The notes: generated by a model not told the origin, from the sequence alone. A stretch of 64,000 nucleotides of DNA from Zoogloea sp. (GCA_009026175.1 WBTZ01000001.1:62001-126000); one strand, 5' to 3'; positions 32,865 through 41,422 are shown, counted from the stretch's first letter. Translations and numbers: made by a program.

Positions 32865-33647
32865 TCAGAGGCTGATTGCCAGACCCAGCCAGCCGACGCT
32901 GGACATGCGGGTTTCGACGATCGGGCTGTGGGCCAGGCCGCCGCTCAGGCGCAATGCCTGCAGGCCGAAGACGATGGCGTAGTCCGTGCCGAGGCGGTAG
33001 CTGCCGCTGAAGCCACCGGTCCCGTTGCTGGCAGCGCGGGCCTGGTAGGCGGGCCGCGCTGCGTTGGCCTCCATCTCGCCGACACCGAAGAAGTAGTTGG
33101 CGACCCGATCGCCGATCCGCTCGACGCCCGCGAAGGCGGTGATGTTCCAGGTGTCGTCTTTGAGCATCTCCCGCACGACGTAGGCCCGCCCCGATCCGCC
33201 GCGGCTGGAGTGGGTCAGGTCGGTGAACAGCGACAGGCTCAGCGCAACGGGACCGAGGTCCCAGTCGAAGGCCGGGCCACCCTCCAGGCTGTCGTGGCGT
33301 GTCGCCATGCCGGTGAGCATGCGGGCGTCGTTCGACTTGAAACCCATGCGCGGCTCGACCGCCACACCCAGGCCCATCTTGCGATCTGCGCTGCCCCAGA
33401 AATACATGCCGGCCCGCAGGGGTTCAATGTAGGCAACTCCCTCGTAATTCGCGGAAATAAGCGGAATCAGCCAGGACTGGGTGCTCCGGGAGCCTGCATA
33501 GCGGGGAAAGACGATGGGGCCGGCGCCGATCGTGCCCGACCAGCCCTGCGCCGCTTCGGCGGGCTGGAGGGGCTCGGCCTGTGCGGGACAGGCCGGCAGC
33601 GCGCCCGTCAGCGCCAGGCAGAAGCATCCCGCCCGGAGGTGTTTCAC
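32865..33647 (-). CDS. MipA/OmpV family outer-membrane protein
   Basis: A 260-residue beta-barrel of the MipA/OmpV family. The signal peptide is MKHLRAGCFCLALTGALPACPAQA (read with the GTG start as Met), split here for clarity into its hydrophobic core and cleavage region. Alternating aromatic strands follow, for example GAGPIVFPRYAGSRSTQSW and a terminal SVGWLGLAISL. GTG 33647 overlaps the stop of the ketosynthase gene (GTGA), so this barrel is co-translated with the lipid genes. It may insert or export their product, which is inference. Confidence 0.85.
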   Translation of the reverse strand: MKHLRAGCFCLALTGALPACPAQAEPLQPAEAAQGWSGTIGAGPIVFPRYAGSRSTQSWLIPLISANYEGVAYIEPLRAGMYFWGSADRKMGLGVAVEPRMGFKSNDARMLTGMATRHDSLEGGPAFDWDLGPVALSLSLFTDLTHSSRGGSGRAYVVREMLKDDTWNITAFAGVERIGDRVANYFFGVGEMEANAARPAYQARAASNGTGGFSGSYRLGTDYAIVFGLQALRLSGGLAHSPIVETRMSSVGWLGLAISL

Positions 33648-34864
33648 GCCTGGTCCGCCGACCGGAAGGCGAGTACGACGTTGGTGCCGCCGAATGCGAA
33701 GGAGTTGCTGATTGCAGCCCGCAGCGCGGGGGCCTGCCAGCCGGGTTCCGTCACCAGGCGGATGTCGCATGCGGGGTCCTGGGTGCCGACATGCATGTTC
33801 GGCGGCAGGGCGCGCCGATGTACCGCCAGGGCGGTCAGGACTGCCTCGAGGGCGCCGGCTGCGCCGAGCAGGTGCCCGTGCATCGATTTGGTCGAGCTGA
33901 CGGCCAGGCGATCGAGATCATCTCCCCAGACCTGCTTCAGCGCGTTGCACTCGACCACATCGCCGATCAGCGTGGCCGTGCCGTGGGCGTTGCAGTAGCC
34001 CACATCCGCGGGCGACAGCCCGCCTGCCTTGAGGGCGGCCTTCAGCGCCCGGACCTGCCCGGCCGCGTCCGGCTTGGTGAGGTGAACGGCATCACAGGCG
34101 ATGCCGCTGCCGGCGATCTCCGCATAGATGCGGGCACCACGGGCACGGGCGATCTCGAGGGGCTCCAGCACCAGGAAGGCCGCGCCCTCGCCCAGCACGA
34201 GGCCGGAGCGCCCGGCGCTGAATGGCCGGCACGAGCGGGATGGATCTTCGCCGTCGACCGCGGCCAGGGTCTGCAGCGCCTGCCAGGCGCGGACCACGCC
34301 GGGCACCAGCAAGGCCTCGCTGCCGCCGGCCAGGGCGCAATCGAGCTCCCCCCTCGCCACGGCCTTGGCGGCCTCGGCGATCGCCACGGCGGATGAGGCA
34401 CAGGCCACCGAATAGGTGAGCACCGGTCCGTGCACCCCGGCGCGCATGGCGACATGGGCCGCGGGTGCATTGGGCATGAAGGCTGGCACCGTCAGGGGCG
34501 GCGTGCGTCCGGAGCTGCTGTGGCTGCTGAAGGCGTTTTCGATGGCCGATGCGCCACCCATGCCGGTGCCGACATAAACGCCGCTGTTCTCGTCGATGAG
34601 CTCGAGGCCGGCATCCGCTTGGGCCAGGCTTGCCGCGGCGACAGCCAGCTGGCTGACCCGGTCCACTCCGGCCAGTTGCAGCCGGGTGAACCAGCGCGAG
34701 ACATCGAAGGGCGCTTCGGCAACGACGGCAGGGGCGCTGTGCTCGCCGGACCAGGGGGCGATCGCCGAGCGACCGGCCATCAGGGCGTCGAAGACGCTGT
34801 CCGGGCTCTCCCCGTGGGGCGAGATGAGCCCCACGCCCGTGATGACGACCCGACGAGTGCTCAC
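33644..34864 (-). CDS. Beta-ketoacyl-ACP synthase II-like enzyme
   Basis: A 406-residue KAS II (FabF-type) condensing enzyme. The catalytic triad is intact: Cys155 in SVACASSAV, His294 in NAHGTATLIGD and His331 in KSMHGHLLGAAG. This indicates active Claisen condensation of an acyl-ACP. It sits next to a dedicated ACP gene and away from fatty acid synthesis genes (no fabG/D/H here), so it is probably a specialised paralogue. GTG 34864 overlaps the ACP stop by 4 bp, and its own stop overlaps the next gene. Confidence 0.93.
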   Translation of the reverse strand: MSTRRVVITGVGLISPHGESPDSVFDALMAGRSAIAPWSGEHSAPAVVAEAPFDVSRWFTRLQLAGVDRVSQLAVAAASLAQADAGLELIDENSGVYVGTGMGGASAIENAFSSHSSSGRTPPLTVPAFMPNAPAAHVAMRAGVHGPVLTYSVACASSAVAIAEAAKAVARGELDCALAGGSEALLVPGVVRAWQALQTLAAVDGEDPSRSCRPFSAGRSGLVLGEGAAFLVLEPLEIARARGARIYAEIAGSGIACDAVHLTKPDAAGQVRALKAALKAGGLSPADVGYCNAHGTATLIGDVVECNALKQVWGDDLDRLAVSSTKSMHGHLLGAAGALEAVLTALAVHRRALPPNMHVGTQDPACDIRLVTEPGWQAPALRAAISNSFAFGGTNVVLAFRSADQA

Positions 34865-35097
34865 GCCTTGGAAGCCTTCAGGGTGTCGATCAGCGTGGCG
34901 AGGCCGGCGAGGGTGCTCACCGTCGCCGGCGTGTCGCTGAGCTCGAGATCGAAGTGGTCTTCCACGGAGAACAGCAGTTCGGCCAGCGCCAGGGAATCGA
35001 GACCGTATTCGGCCAGGGGGGCGTCGGCCTTGAGCGTCGCCGGATCGATGCCGTAGGACTTGTGGATCAGTGTTTTCAACTCTTCAAGGGTGCTCAT
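34861..35097 (-). CDS. Acyl carrier protein (specialised)
   Basis: A 78-residue acyl carrier protein. Ser35 in EYGLDSLALAEL is the phosphopantetheine attachment site. Acidic helix II and the overall four-helix pattern (VEDHFDLEL, LATLIDTL) are normal. The ATG at 35097 has a weak upstream signal; the open frame continues 16 codons upstream without similarity. It is coupled to the ketosynthase (4-bp overlap), so it probably serves this cluster and not general fatty acid synthesis. Confidence 0.93.
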   Translation of the reverse strand: MSTLEELKTLIHKSYGIDPATLKADAPLAEYGLDSLALAELLFSVEDHFDLELSDTPATVSTLAGLATLIDTLKASKA

Positions 35098-35145
35098 GGC
35101 GGTCTCGTTGTGTGTCAGGTGATTCGAGCGACTTTCAAAGGCCAT

Positions 35146-35961
35146 TCAGCTTGAAGCCGGAATCGCCGATCCAGGTATGTGGTGGGCAGAGACCCGATCG
35201 ACGAAGCCTTTCAGAAGGGCTGCGACTTCATGGCGGTCATTGTCGATGGTGATCATGTGATAGCTGTTGCGCAGAACGGCCAGCTCCTTGTCACGCACGG
35301 GCAGGGCGTCGAATAGCGCCTGCACGCTGCCCAGCGTGGTGATCTCGTCCTCCTCCGCATGCATGATGAGCAGCGGACAGTCCAGCTCGGCAAGGCGCGC
35401 CCGGACCTCCGCCATCATGCGTTCTCCTTCGCGCAGTGCGGTCAGGGGAATGCGCGACGGCCCGACTGCCGAGCTGGCCCGCTCCGTCATGTCGCGGATG
35501 ATCCATTTCCGGATCTTGGGGCTCTTCACGCCGTAGGGCTCCCGTTCCTTCACCGAGAAGAAGCGGTCCAGGCCGGTCCAGTAGCCGATGTGCCGCAGAT
35601 GGCGGATGGGCGGCAGGCCCCAGCCGTCGTAGACGAAGGTGGGTGACATCAGCACCAGTCCGGCCACTTTCCGCCTGCTCTTCATGGCCGCCGCAGCCGC
35701 CAGCACGCCGCCCATGCACAGACCGCCCAGGATCACCGGGGCGTCGGATGCGCCTGATGACTCCACGATATCGACAGCCGCATCCCGCCAACGATGCCAG
35801 TCCGGCGCAGTGACCTCTGTTGCCAGGGTATAGCCTTGCATGGCAGGGGCGTCATGGACAACACCGTTGTTACGAAGCCAGTGCGTGATGAGCCCGAATT
35901 CCTGCGGCGACGAGAGAAGACCGTGAAGGAGTATCAGGGGGAGGGACAGCGGTGCTTGCAT
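35146..35961 (-). CDS. Alpha/beta hydrolase with Cys in the nucleophile elbow
   Basis: A 271-residue alpha/beta hydrolase. The oxyanion region is LILLHGLLSSPQEFG. The nucleophile elbow is GGLCMGG, with Cys82 replacing the usual Ser. An acidic residue in HAEEDEITTLGS and the final His in RNSYHMITIDNDRHEV complete a likely triad. Cys at this position is known in PHA synthases and dienelactone hydrolase, enzymes that form stable thioesters. This suggests an acyl-transfer or thioesterase role on the neighbouring ACP. ATG 35961 is chosen; GTG 35967 is possible. The ACP gene lies 48 bp downstream. Confidence 0.85.
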   Translation of the reverse strand: MQAPLSLPLILLHGLLSSPQEFGLITHWLRNNGVVHDAPAMQGYTLATEVTAPDWHRWRDAAVDIVESSGASDAPVILGGLCMGGVLAAAAAMKSRRKVAGLVLMSPTFVYDGWGLPPIRHLRHIGYWTGLDRFFSVKEREPYGVKSPKIRKWIIRDMTERASSAVGPSRIPLTALREGERMMAEVRARLAELDCPLLIMHAEEDEITTLGSVQALFDALPVRDKELAVLRNSYHMITIDNDRHEVAALLKGFVDRVSAHHIPGSAIPASS

Positions 35962-36103
35962 TCGCACGCGAAAGTTCAGGATATTGCTGGCATCTTATCG
36001 AGTGAAGCTGTCGATAACCTGTCGTAATGGAAGGGGGGGATGCAAGCTTCGCCGGCAAATGCCCTTCTGCGCACCACCGGGTGGGGCTTCCATTTCGATC
36101 GAT

Positions 36104-36439
36104 TCAGTGATTGGACACGGTGTTCGAGAAGAGATTGATGACCACCACACCCAGGACGATAAGGCCAATTCCGATCAAGGCGCCCAGGTCCAGCTTCTGC
36201 CCCAGCCAGAACCACCCGACAAGGGTCACCAGGGCGACCCCCGCTCCTGACCAGATTGCATAAGTTATTGAAACGGGGAGGGTTTTCAGAATCAGGGAGA
36301 GAAGAAAGAAGGACGTGGCGTACCCTGCCGCCACGGCGAGGGTCGGTAGCGGCTTTGAAAACCCCTCCGAGTACTTCAGCGAGCTGGTTGCAATGACCTC
36401 GGCGACGATCGCTATGGCGAGATAGAGCCAGACTTTCAT
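36104..36439 (-). CDS. Small multidrug resistance (SMR/EmrE-type) transporter
   Basis: A 111-residue SMR protein with four membrane helices. Glu14 in AIVAEVIATSSLKYSEGF is the conserved proton/substrate-coupling residue. ITYAIWSGAGVALVT and GWFWLGQKLDLGALIGIGLI (quoted to its core) are family signatures. EmrE-type members export cationic drugs; relatives ArnE/ArnF flip a lipid-linked sugar. Its place inside a lipid-type cluster makes export of the cluster product possible. The acyltransferase-like gene ends 22 bp upstream. Confidence 0.93.
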   Translation of the reverse strand: MKVWLYLAIAIVAEVIATSSLKYSEGFSKPLPTLAVAAGYATSFFLLSLILKTLPVSITYAIWSGAGVALVTLVGWFWLGQKLDLGALIGIGLIVLGVVVINLFSNTVSNH

Positions 36440-36461
36440 GTGTTTTTCCTGATGGGTGTGC

Positions 36462-37448
36462 TTACTGAAGTTCCGACGCGCTCGGCTCCAGGAGGAACGA
36501 GGCTCTCTTGAGCATCAAGTTGACCAGGCTCCATCGATGGCGGAAATAATTGAAGGTTTCGTGCATCTCGCTGCCGACATATTTCTTGAAGGCGTAGCTG
36601 GTGACTCCGAAATCCATATGTCGTATTCCGTCCCTGATGCATATGTTTATGCTCTCCAGCATCAGGGCAAAGTAAAGCTTGTATTCGAGGCTCTTGGCGT
36701 AGTCCATTCCGATGTATTTGCAGTACATGCTGTCCTGATTGCACATCAGTTGCTGGAAACCGATCAGGGTCCCGCCTTCGAAGTACAGGATGTACTTGCT
36801 GATTGAGGCGGTTTCGGCAAAGTAGCCGATGTTCAGGTTCTCGAACTGGATGTCGGATCTGGCGCATGTCTGTCGGTACAGTTCATGGACGCGGTGCAGG
36901 TAGGCCTCTGGCAGTCCATCCACTTCAAGGAGTTCGAGATTCCTCGAGGCCTTGAGCTTGCGCTTGAGATCCGTACGCACCTTGTGTTTGAGCTTGTCCC
37001 AGTAATCGGGGCGGACGGCAAGGATGGGGACGGGGAGTCCTGCCACCTTCTTGAAGCCCTGCAGGTCGAGGTTTCCGTCAAAGCCCTTGTAGGAGATCAG
37101 CGAGGCGTACTTGAACAGTTCCTCGTTGATTCTTCCCAGAACCTCCGGCGTTCTTTCGCCCTGGATATGGCCAAAGTCTGCTGATGGGTGACCGATGAAT
37201 GCAATCTTCAGGCTGAGCCCACCCATGAGTTTCTTCAGGATGCCGGCCGGCATCATGGTGTTGAGCGGGATATCCATCACAAAGAAAGGGGCGATGGAAA
37301 TGAGCGCCCCGTTCCTCCGCACGGCAAAGCAACCCAGGGTGAAGCCGGGAACGCCGGCCCTGCCGTAGGCCCGGTAGAAGCGGCCTCCTTCGGGGCATTC
37401 ACTCAGGAAATCTTCCGGCACTTCATCGAGGCATTCAATGGTCAGCAT
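36462..37448 (-). CDS. GNAT/FemAB-like acyltransferase
   Basis: A 328-residue protein resembling the GNAT-fold BioF2-like/FemAB acyltransferases that attach acyl or amino-acid groups. The C-terminal half has the typical patterns GGTLIGFQQLMCN, YIGMDYAKS and IRDGIRHMDFGVTSYAFKK. The N-terminal half is a second, degenerate GNAT-like lobe (LGCFAVRRNGALISIAPFF). The acyl donor may be the neighbouring ACP; this is inference. It lies between the hydroxylase gene (49 bp upstream) and the SMR gene. Confidence 0.78.
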   Translation of the reverse strand: MLTIECLDEVPEDFLSECPEGGRFYRAYGRAGVPGFTLGCFAVRRNGALISIAPFFVMDIPLNTMMPAGILKKLMGGLSLKIAFIGHPSADFGHIQGERTPEVLGRINEELFKYASLISYKGFDGNLDLQGFKKVAGLPVPILAVRPDYWDKLKHKVRTDLKRKLKASRNLELLEVDGLPEAYLHRVHELYRQTCARSDIQFENLNIGYFAETASISKYILYFEGGTLIGFQQLMCNQDSMYCKYIGMDYAKSLEYKLYFALMLESINICIRDGIRHMDFGVTSYAFKKYVGSEMHETFNYFRHRWSLVNLMLKRASFLLEPSASELQ

Positions 37449-37497
37449 GTTCGGGGCGGGCAGGGTTCAGGGGCGTGACGAGTCCGGCGGGAGTCCG

Positions 37498-38316
37498 TCA
37501 GCGCTTGTCCGGCGTTTCTTCGGTGAGCTTGAGGCCCAGGAACAAGGATGTCCTGGTGTAGTTCTCGACGAGACCCAAGGGGCCTTTGTCGGGCACGTCG
37601 TCTGCGTCGATGTAGGTGCCGAAAAGATGATCCCAGATCGAGAAGTAGAAGCCGTAGTTGGAATTTCCGTACCGGGCTTCCCGGTGATGGTGGATGAAGT
37701 GCATGCGAGGAGTGACCAGGAGCCATTCGAGTTGTCTGGCGAACGGAAGGCGTACATTCGAGTGGGTCAGGTGCTGGCTGGCCATCTCGATGAACAGCAA
37801 TACAAAAAATGCCGAGCGGCTTTCCGTCAGCAGGAATAGGGAGGCGACGAGTACCCCGGGAGCCAGCACGAACAGCATGTGAAGCGGGGATCCTCTCATG
37901 CCTGAGAACCAGTTCAGTGACCGGGCCGAGTGATGGAGCGCATGAATTCGCCAGAGCGCAGGGGTGTGCATCAGCCGGTGAGCCCAGTAGCCCAGGAAGT
38001 CGGTGACAATCAGGTAGGCGAGCACTTGAGTGCTTACGCTCCAGCCGGCCACCTCCTGCCGTGTCCCTGCAGCCCCTTGGTACAAGTGCTTGGTCAGGGA
38101 AGTCAGCAGGGGGGCGAATACCTCATCGACCCCACCTGCCAGGGCCAGGGCGATGACCAGAAACCAGCGGTCGAAAGGTTCTACCTGCTGCTTGCCGTAT
38201 TCTTCCATCGGGAAGTGTTGTGCGAGGGCCCACACGGCGACCCCCACCACGATGAAGGCAATCAGCCTCACTGCGACTTCAGGCATATTCAGTTCTCGAT
38301 CTCGACGCAGCAACAT
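37498..38316 (-). CDS. Sterol desaturase / fatty acid hydroxylase family protein
   Basis: A 272-residue di-iron membrane oxygenase. The histidine boxes are HRLMH, HALHHSA, and FIHHHREARYGNSNYG, as in the fatty acid hydroxylase superfamily. About four to five membrane helices lie in the first 190 residues. Such enzymes hydroxylate or desaturate lipid chains or carotenoids using O2. It is the first gene of the minus-strand cluster. ATG 38316 is used; ATG 38286 (MPEVAV) is an alternative and neither has a strong ribosome-binding site. Confidence 0.92.
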   Translation of the reverse strand: MLLRRDRELNMPEVAVRLIAFIVVGVAVWALAQHFPMEEYGKQQVEPFDRWFLVIALALAGGVDEVFAPLLTSLTKHLYQGAAGTRQEVAGWSVSTQVLAYLIVTDFLGYWAHRLMHTPALWRIHALHHSARSLNWFSGMRGSPLHMLFVLAPGVLVASLFLLTESRSAFFVLLFIEMASQHLTHSNVRLPFARQLEWLLVTPRMHFIHHHREARYGNSNYGFYFSIWDHLFGTYIDADDVPDKGPLGLVENYTRTSLFLGLKLTEETPDKR

Positions 38317-38468
38317 GTTGTGAGCCCTGCAGGCTCATGGATTGCGGCCGAGCTGGGCCGCGAGGGCGGCGAATGGGGAATGGGCTTTGCGGGCCGATGC
38401 CCCGGAGCGCAGGGGGCGAGCTTAATCTCTTTTCGTGGCAGGAGCCTGCGCTCGGTTCAAGCCTGGCG

Positions 38469-39080
38469 TCAGATCGTTTGCCCCAGTTGTACCGATGCGC
38501 GGGCCCGCAGCTGCGCGATGGCTTCTCGCGTGGTGGCCTCGTCGGAAAGGTCTGTCAGCGCGATCGCTTCCCCGTAGACCCGGTAGCCCGGGCTGCTGTC
38601 GCATGACGCCACGGACCCGAAGGGGGGATAGCCTGTTCCATTCCACACCTGGTAATACCAGTTGGCGTTCTCCTGCACGTCCTCGCTGCAAAGGAAGAAA
38701 TAGATGCGCAGTTCGCTACGGCTATCTTCGGCGCCGAGCACGGGCTTCTTATCCACGCCATTGCCGCTGTCGCTGCACACCCAGACGTCGATGAGCAGAT
38801 CTCCCTTCTGGTGCTGGTTGGCCGGGTCGTCCTGGCCGTTGTACCGCAGCCAGAGCGCCGATACGTCGTTGAAGGGAAGCAGGCGCGCACCCCCGGAATT
38901 GTCCAGCTCCAGGCCATTCAGGCTGCGCGGGGGCTTGTTGCGGAAGTGCTGGTGATAGTGCACGGCACCCAGTTCGGTGCGGATGAAGGCCAGCAGTTCG
39001 AGGATGCGCTGCTGGTAGTCGGCGAGCAGGCGATAGGCCTTGCGGACATCGAGCAAGGCTGCGTCGAGCGGGGTGGTCAT
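38469..39080 (-). CDS. Hypothetical protein paired with a PD-(D/E)XK nuclease
   Basis: A 203-residue soluble protein that I do not recognise. An N-terminal helical region (YRLLADYQQRILELLAFIRTEL, quoted to its core) is followed by a mixed region with LRYNGQDD, RIYFFLCSEDVQENANWYY and YRVYGEAIAL. No signal peptide or membrane segment is visible. Its ATG overlaps the upstream nuclease-like gene by 4 bp, so the two are co-translated and probably work together. It could be a specificity partner or immunity-like protein. Confidence 0.75.
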   Translation of the reverse strand: MTTPLDAALLDVRKAYRLLADYQQRILELLAFIRTELGAVHYHQHFRNKPPRSLNGLELDNSGGARLLPFNDVSALWLRYNGQDDPANQHQKGDLLIDVWVCSDSGNGVDKKPVLGAEDSRSELRIYFFLCSEDVQENANWYYQVWNGTGYPPFGSVASCDSSPGYRVYGEAIALTDLSDEATTREAIAQLRARASVQLGQTI

Positions 39081-39889
39081 GGGCGGAGGCTCCAGATGGC
39101 GGGCGGAAAGCTGGCACGGGTGAGGCCGGGGGCCGGTAGTCCGGCAAGGGAATGGTTCAGGACCGGAGGGCTCGGGGCTGCCGCGCTGAAGGCGCCGCCG
39201 AGGGGGCAGGTGGTGGCCCGGATGCCCGCCCGGCCAAGCTGGACCAACCAGCGCTGGGGGTGGGTGCGCAGACCGTGCCAGGCGTAGGTGGCGGCGATGT
39301 CTTCCAGCAGGCGGAACAGGCCGGGCCGGCTGTCCGCCGGGGCGGTGGCGACGGTCGATTCAAGCGCCAGGTAGAGGTGGCTCCAGCTGCGGCAGACCAG
39401 CTCATAATCGAGGGAAGTGTCGCCCAGCACGGCATCGATCTGCGCGCCCAGTTGCCCTGCAGCGGCGCCGGTGTATTCCGGCAAGCCGCCCAGGGTGAGC
39501 AGGACGGGGCGGCGCAGTTCCCCGCTGCAGGTGCCGGCGACGAGTTCCCGGGCCAATTGTTGGGCGTACTGCTGCAGGCCGTGGTCGTGGCGCTTGGCCT
39601 CCACCAGCAGGCTGCGTTCGCTGCCCTGAAGCACCACGTCCGGTTCGACGCGTGTGCCGGCCATGTACCAGGATGGCCAGAACTGGATCTCCGTCAGCGG
39701 GCCGGGGGGCTCGTCCAGGCCCAGGAACCGGTCGAAGAAGGTCTCGAGCAGCAGGTCGGGCAGGTAGGCCAGGCGCTCGAACACGGTGGCCGTGAGCACG
39801 TCTTCGGCGCCACTGGTGTCACCCAGCGCCAGCTGCTTGCCCGCGAAGCCGGTGCCCCGCCGCTTGCCGTTGAGTACTGCAGAAAGCAT
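39077..39889 (-). CDS. PD-(D/E)XK nuclease-like protein
   Basis: A 270-residue protein with a clear restriction-endonuclease-like core: Asp84 in VEPDVVL, then Glu97 and Lys99 in SLLVEAKRHDH, and a following QQYAQQLARE helix. An upstream Glu (VFERLAYLP) fits the first motif of the fold. The C-terminal 130 residues have no recognised domain. ATG 39889 is chosen; the open frame extends further with no similarity. It is the first gene of a two-gene unit, divergent from the cupin. A role in DNA cleavage or defence is inferred. Confidence 0.75.
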   Translation of the reverse strand: MLSAVLNGKRRGTGFAGKQLALGDTSGAEDVLTATVFERLAYLPDLLLETFFDRFLGLDEPPGPLTEIQFWPSWYMAGTRVEPDVVLQGSERSLLVEAKRHDHGLQQYAQQLARELVAGTCSGELRRPVLLTLGGLPEYTGAAAGQLGAQIDAVLGDTSLDYELVCRSWSHLYLALESTVATAPADSRPGLFRLLEDIAATYAWHGLRTHPQRWLVQLGRAGIRATTCPLGGAFSAAAPSPPVLNHSLAGLPAPGLTRASFPPAIWSLRP

Positions 39890-40086
39890 TTCGTCTCCCG
39901 ATCCAGAGTGGCCGCCGGCCATGCCGACAGGGGGTATACCGCAAATCGGGCGGTGCCGTGTTGATCGGATCGGGAGCGAGGGCGGGAAGGCCCTGCAGGC
40001 GATGCGGCAGGAAAGGCTTGACGGCAGTTCCGCCTCTGGCACTATCGCAACAACCGATTAACCTATTCTCCTTGGGGTCATTCAGC

Positions 40087-40413
40087 GTGTGGAAAGTATT
40101 CAACCTCAGTGAGCTAAAGCACCGGGTCGAGGGCAGTCAGCCGGCCATTTTCGAGTTCCTGCGCAGTTCGCAGATGTCCTGTGCGCTTTACCGCTTGCCG
40201 GCCGGGGCCAAGGACATGCAGGCGCCGCACTTCGAGGATGAGCTCTACATGGTGCTGGAGGGCCGCGCCCGCCTGCGCGTCGACGGGCAGGAGCAGGAGG
40301 TGGGGCCGGGGATGGTGCTGTTCGTCAGCGCCACCACCGAGCATTCCTTCTTCGACATCACTGAAGACCTGACCCTGATGGCCATGTTCGGCCCGGCGGG
40401 CGGCATGGCCTGA
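40087..40413 (+). CDS. Cupin domain protein
   Basis: A 108-residue single-domain cupin. The first motif region is PHFEDELYMVLEGRARLRVDG (quoted across its core), with likely metal ligands His and Glu, and the second is SATTEHSFFDITEDL. The domain is complete and the fold assignment is secure, but the substrate or ligand is unknown. GTG 40087 is used because it gives the normal start of the fold; there is no in-frame ATG close by. A terminator follows. Confidence 0.88.
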   Translation: MWKVFNLSELKHRVEGSQPAIFEFLRSSQMSCALYRLPAGAKDMQAPHFEDELYMVLEGRARLRVDGQEQEVGPGMVLFVSATTEHSFFDITEDLTLMAMFGPAGGMA

Positions 40414-40468
40414 GCAGGCCTCCCGGGCACCGCCGTCCCGGCCCTGACGCAGTCCCCGCAGCATCATG

Positions 40469-40500
40469 AGCCCGGCATGTCGCCGGGCTTTTTGTTTTTC
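40469..40500 (+). terminator. Intrinsic terminator after the cupin gene
   Basis: AGCCCGGC (40469-40476), loop ATGTC, GCCGGGCT (40482-40489), followed by a T-rich run (TTTTTGTTTTT). A strong rho-independent terminator that isolates the cupin gene from the next promoter. Confidence 0.92.
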
Positions 40501-40529
40501 CGGCGGATCGACCACGGCTCTGCCCATCG

Positions 40530-40558
40530 TTGCAAACCTACCAACTAGTAGATAATAT
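40530..40558 (+). promoter_or_regulatory. Sigma70 promoter with a TetR-type operator in its spacer
   Basis: TTGCAA (40530-40535) and TAATAT (40553-40558) are 17 bp apart. The spacer is filled by ACCTACCAACTAGTAGAT (40536-40553), an imperfect palindrome. Its left half is identical to that of the perfect palindrome at 43554-43571. It controls the SoxYZ-like carrier operon and is probably bound by the TetR protein encoded at 42399. Confidence 0.7.
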
Positions 40559-40651
40559 TTCCCGCGTCAGGACAGCCCCGGCAAGCCGGACGATTTCTTC
40601 GCCGGCCCCAGACCAACAACGGGGCGTTACCACGACAAAGGAGGAGATGCG

Positions 40652-41422
40652 ATGAGAGTCGCAGCAATGATGGCGGCGATGTGTGCCGCAACGGTACTGG
40701 CGGCCCCTGCCGGCAGGGCTGCCGAGCGCAGCGTCGACCCCCTGGGCTCGCCCCGCTGGGCGGACATGGAGCGCAGCCTGCTGTCCGGCGAGGCCTATGT
40801 GTTCGATCCCCGGGTGAAGGTGGAGGCGCCGGACCTGGCAGAGAACCCCATGCACGTGCCGGTGACGGTCGATGCGACGGCGCTGCCCGATGTGAAGGAG
40901 GTGGTGGTCTTTGCCGATTTCAATCCCATCCTCGAGATCCTGCGCTTCCACCCCGACGCCACCAGCGCCTACCTGGGTTTCCGGGTGAAGCTGCAGCAGT
41001 CCTCGCCGCTCCGGGCGGCGGCGAGAACGGCCGACGGCGTGTGGCATGTGGGAGGGACCCTGGTGAATACCGCCGGCGGCGGCTGTACCGCGCCTTCCAT
41101 CGGGTCCACATCCACCGAGTGGCAGAAGCGCCTCAACGAGGTCACTGCGCGTTCCTGGAACGACGGGCCGATGTCGGGCCGGGTCCGCCTGCGCATCATC
41201 CATCCGATGGACACCGGGCTGATTGCCGGCATCCCGGCCTTCCACCTCGAGGCGCTGACACTCCGGGATGAGGCCGGCACGCCGCTCATGCGCCTGGAGA
41301 TCTCCCAGCCCGTCAGCGAGAACCCGGTGTTCACGCTGTATCGCGGCAAGCGCGACGGCGTCCTGCAGGCCGCGGGGCGGGATAACAACGGCAACACCTT
41401 CGACGTCCGGATTGCACCATGA
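40652..41422 (+). CDS. Quinoprotein dehydrogenase-associated SoxYZ-like carrier protein
   Basis: A 256-residue periplasmic protein with a signal peptide (MMAAMCAATVLAAPAGRAA). It fuses a SoxY-like part to a SoxZ-like part. The carrier Cys145 sits in NTAGGGCTAPS, the equivalent of the SoxY swinging-arm cysteine. This family accompanies PQQ-dependent dehydrogenases and is thought to carry a substrate or electrons; the exact role is not established. AGGAGGAG precedes the ATG. The stop overlaps the next gene by 4 bp. Confidence 0.88.
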   Translation: MRVAAMMAAMCAATVLAAPAGRAAERSVDPLGSPRWADMERSLLSGEAYVFDPRVKVEAPDLAENPMHVPVTVDATALPDVKEVVVFADFNPILEILRFHPDATSAYLGFRVKLQQSSPLRAAARTADGVWHVGGTLVNTAGGGCTAPSIGSTSTEWQKRLNEVTARSWNDGPMSGRVRLRIIHPMDTGLIAGIPAFHLEALTLRDEAGTPLMRLEISQPVSENPVFTLYRGKRDGVLQAAGRDNNGNTFDVRIAP

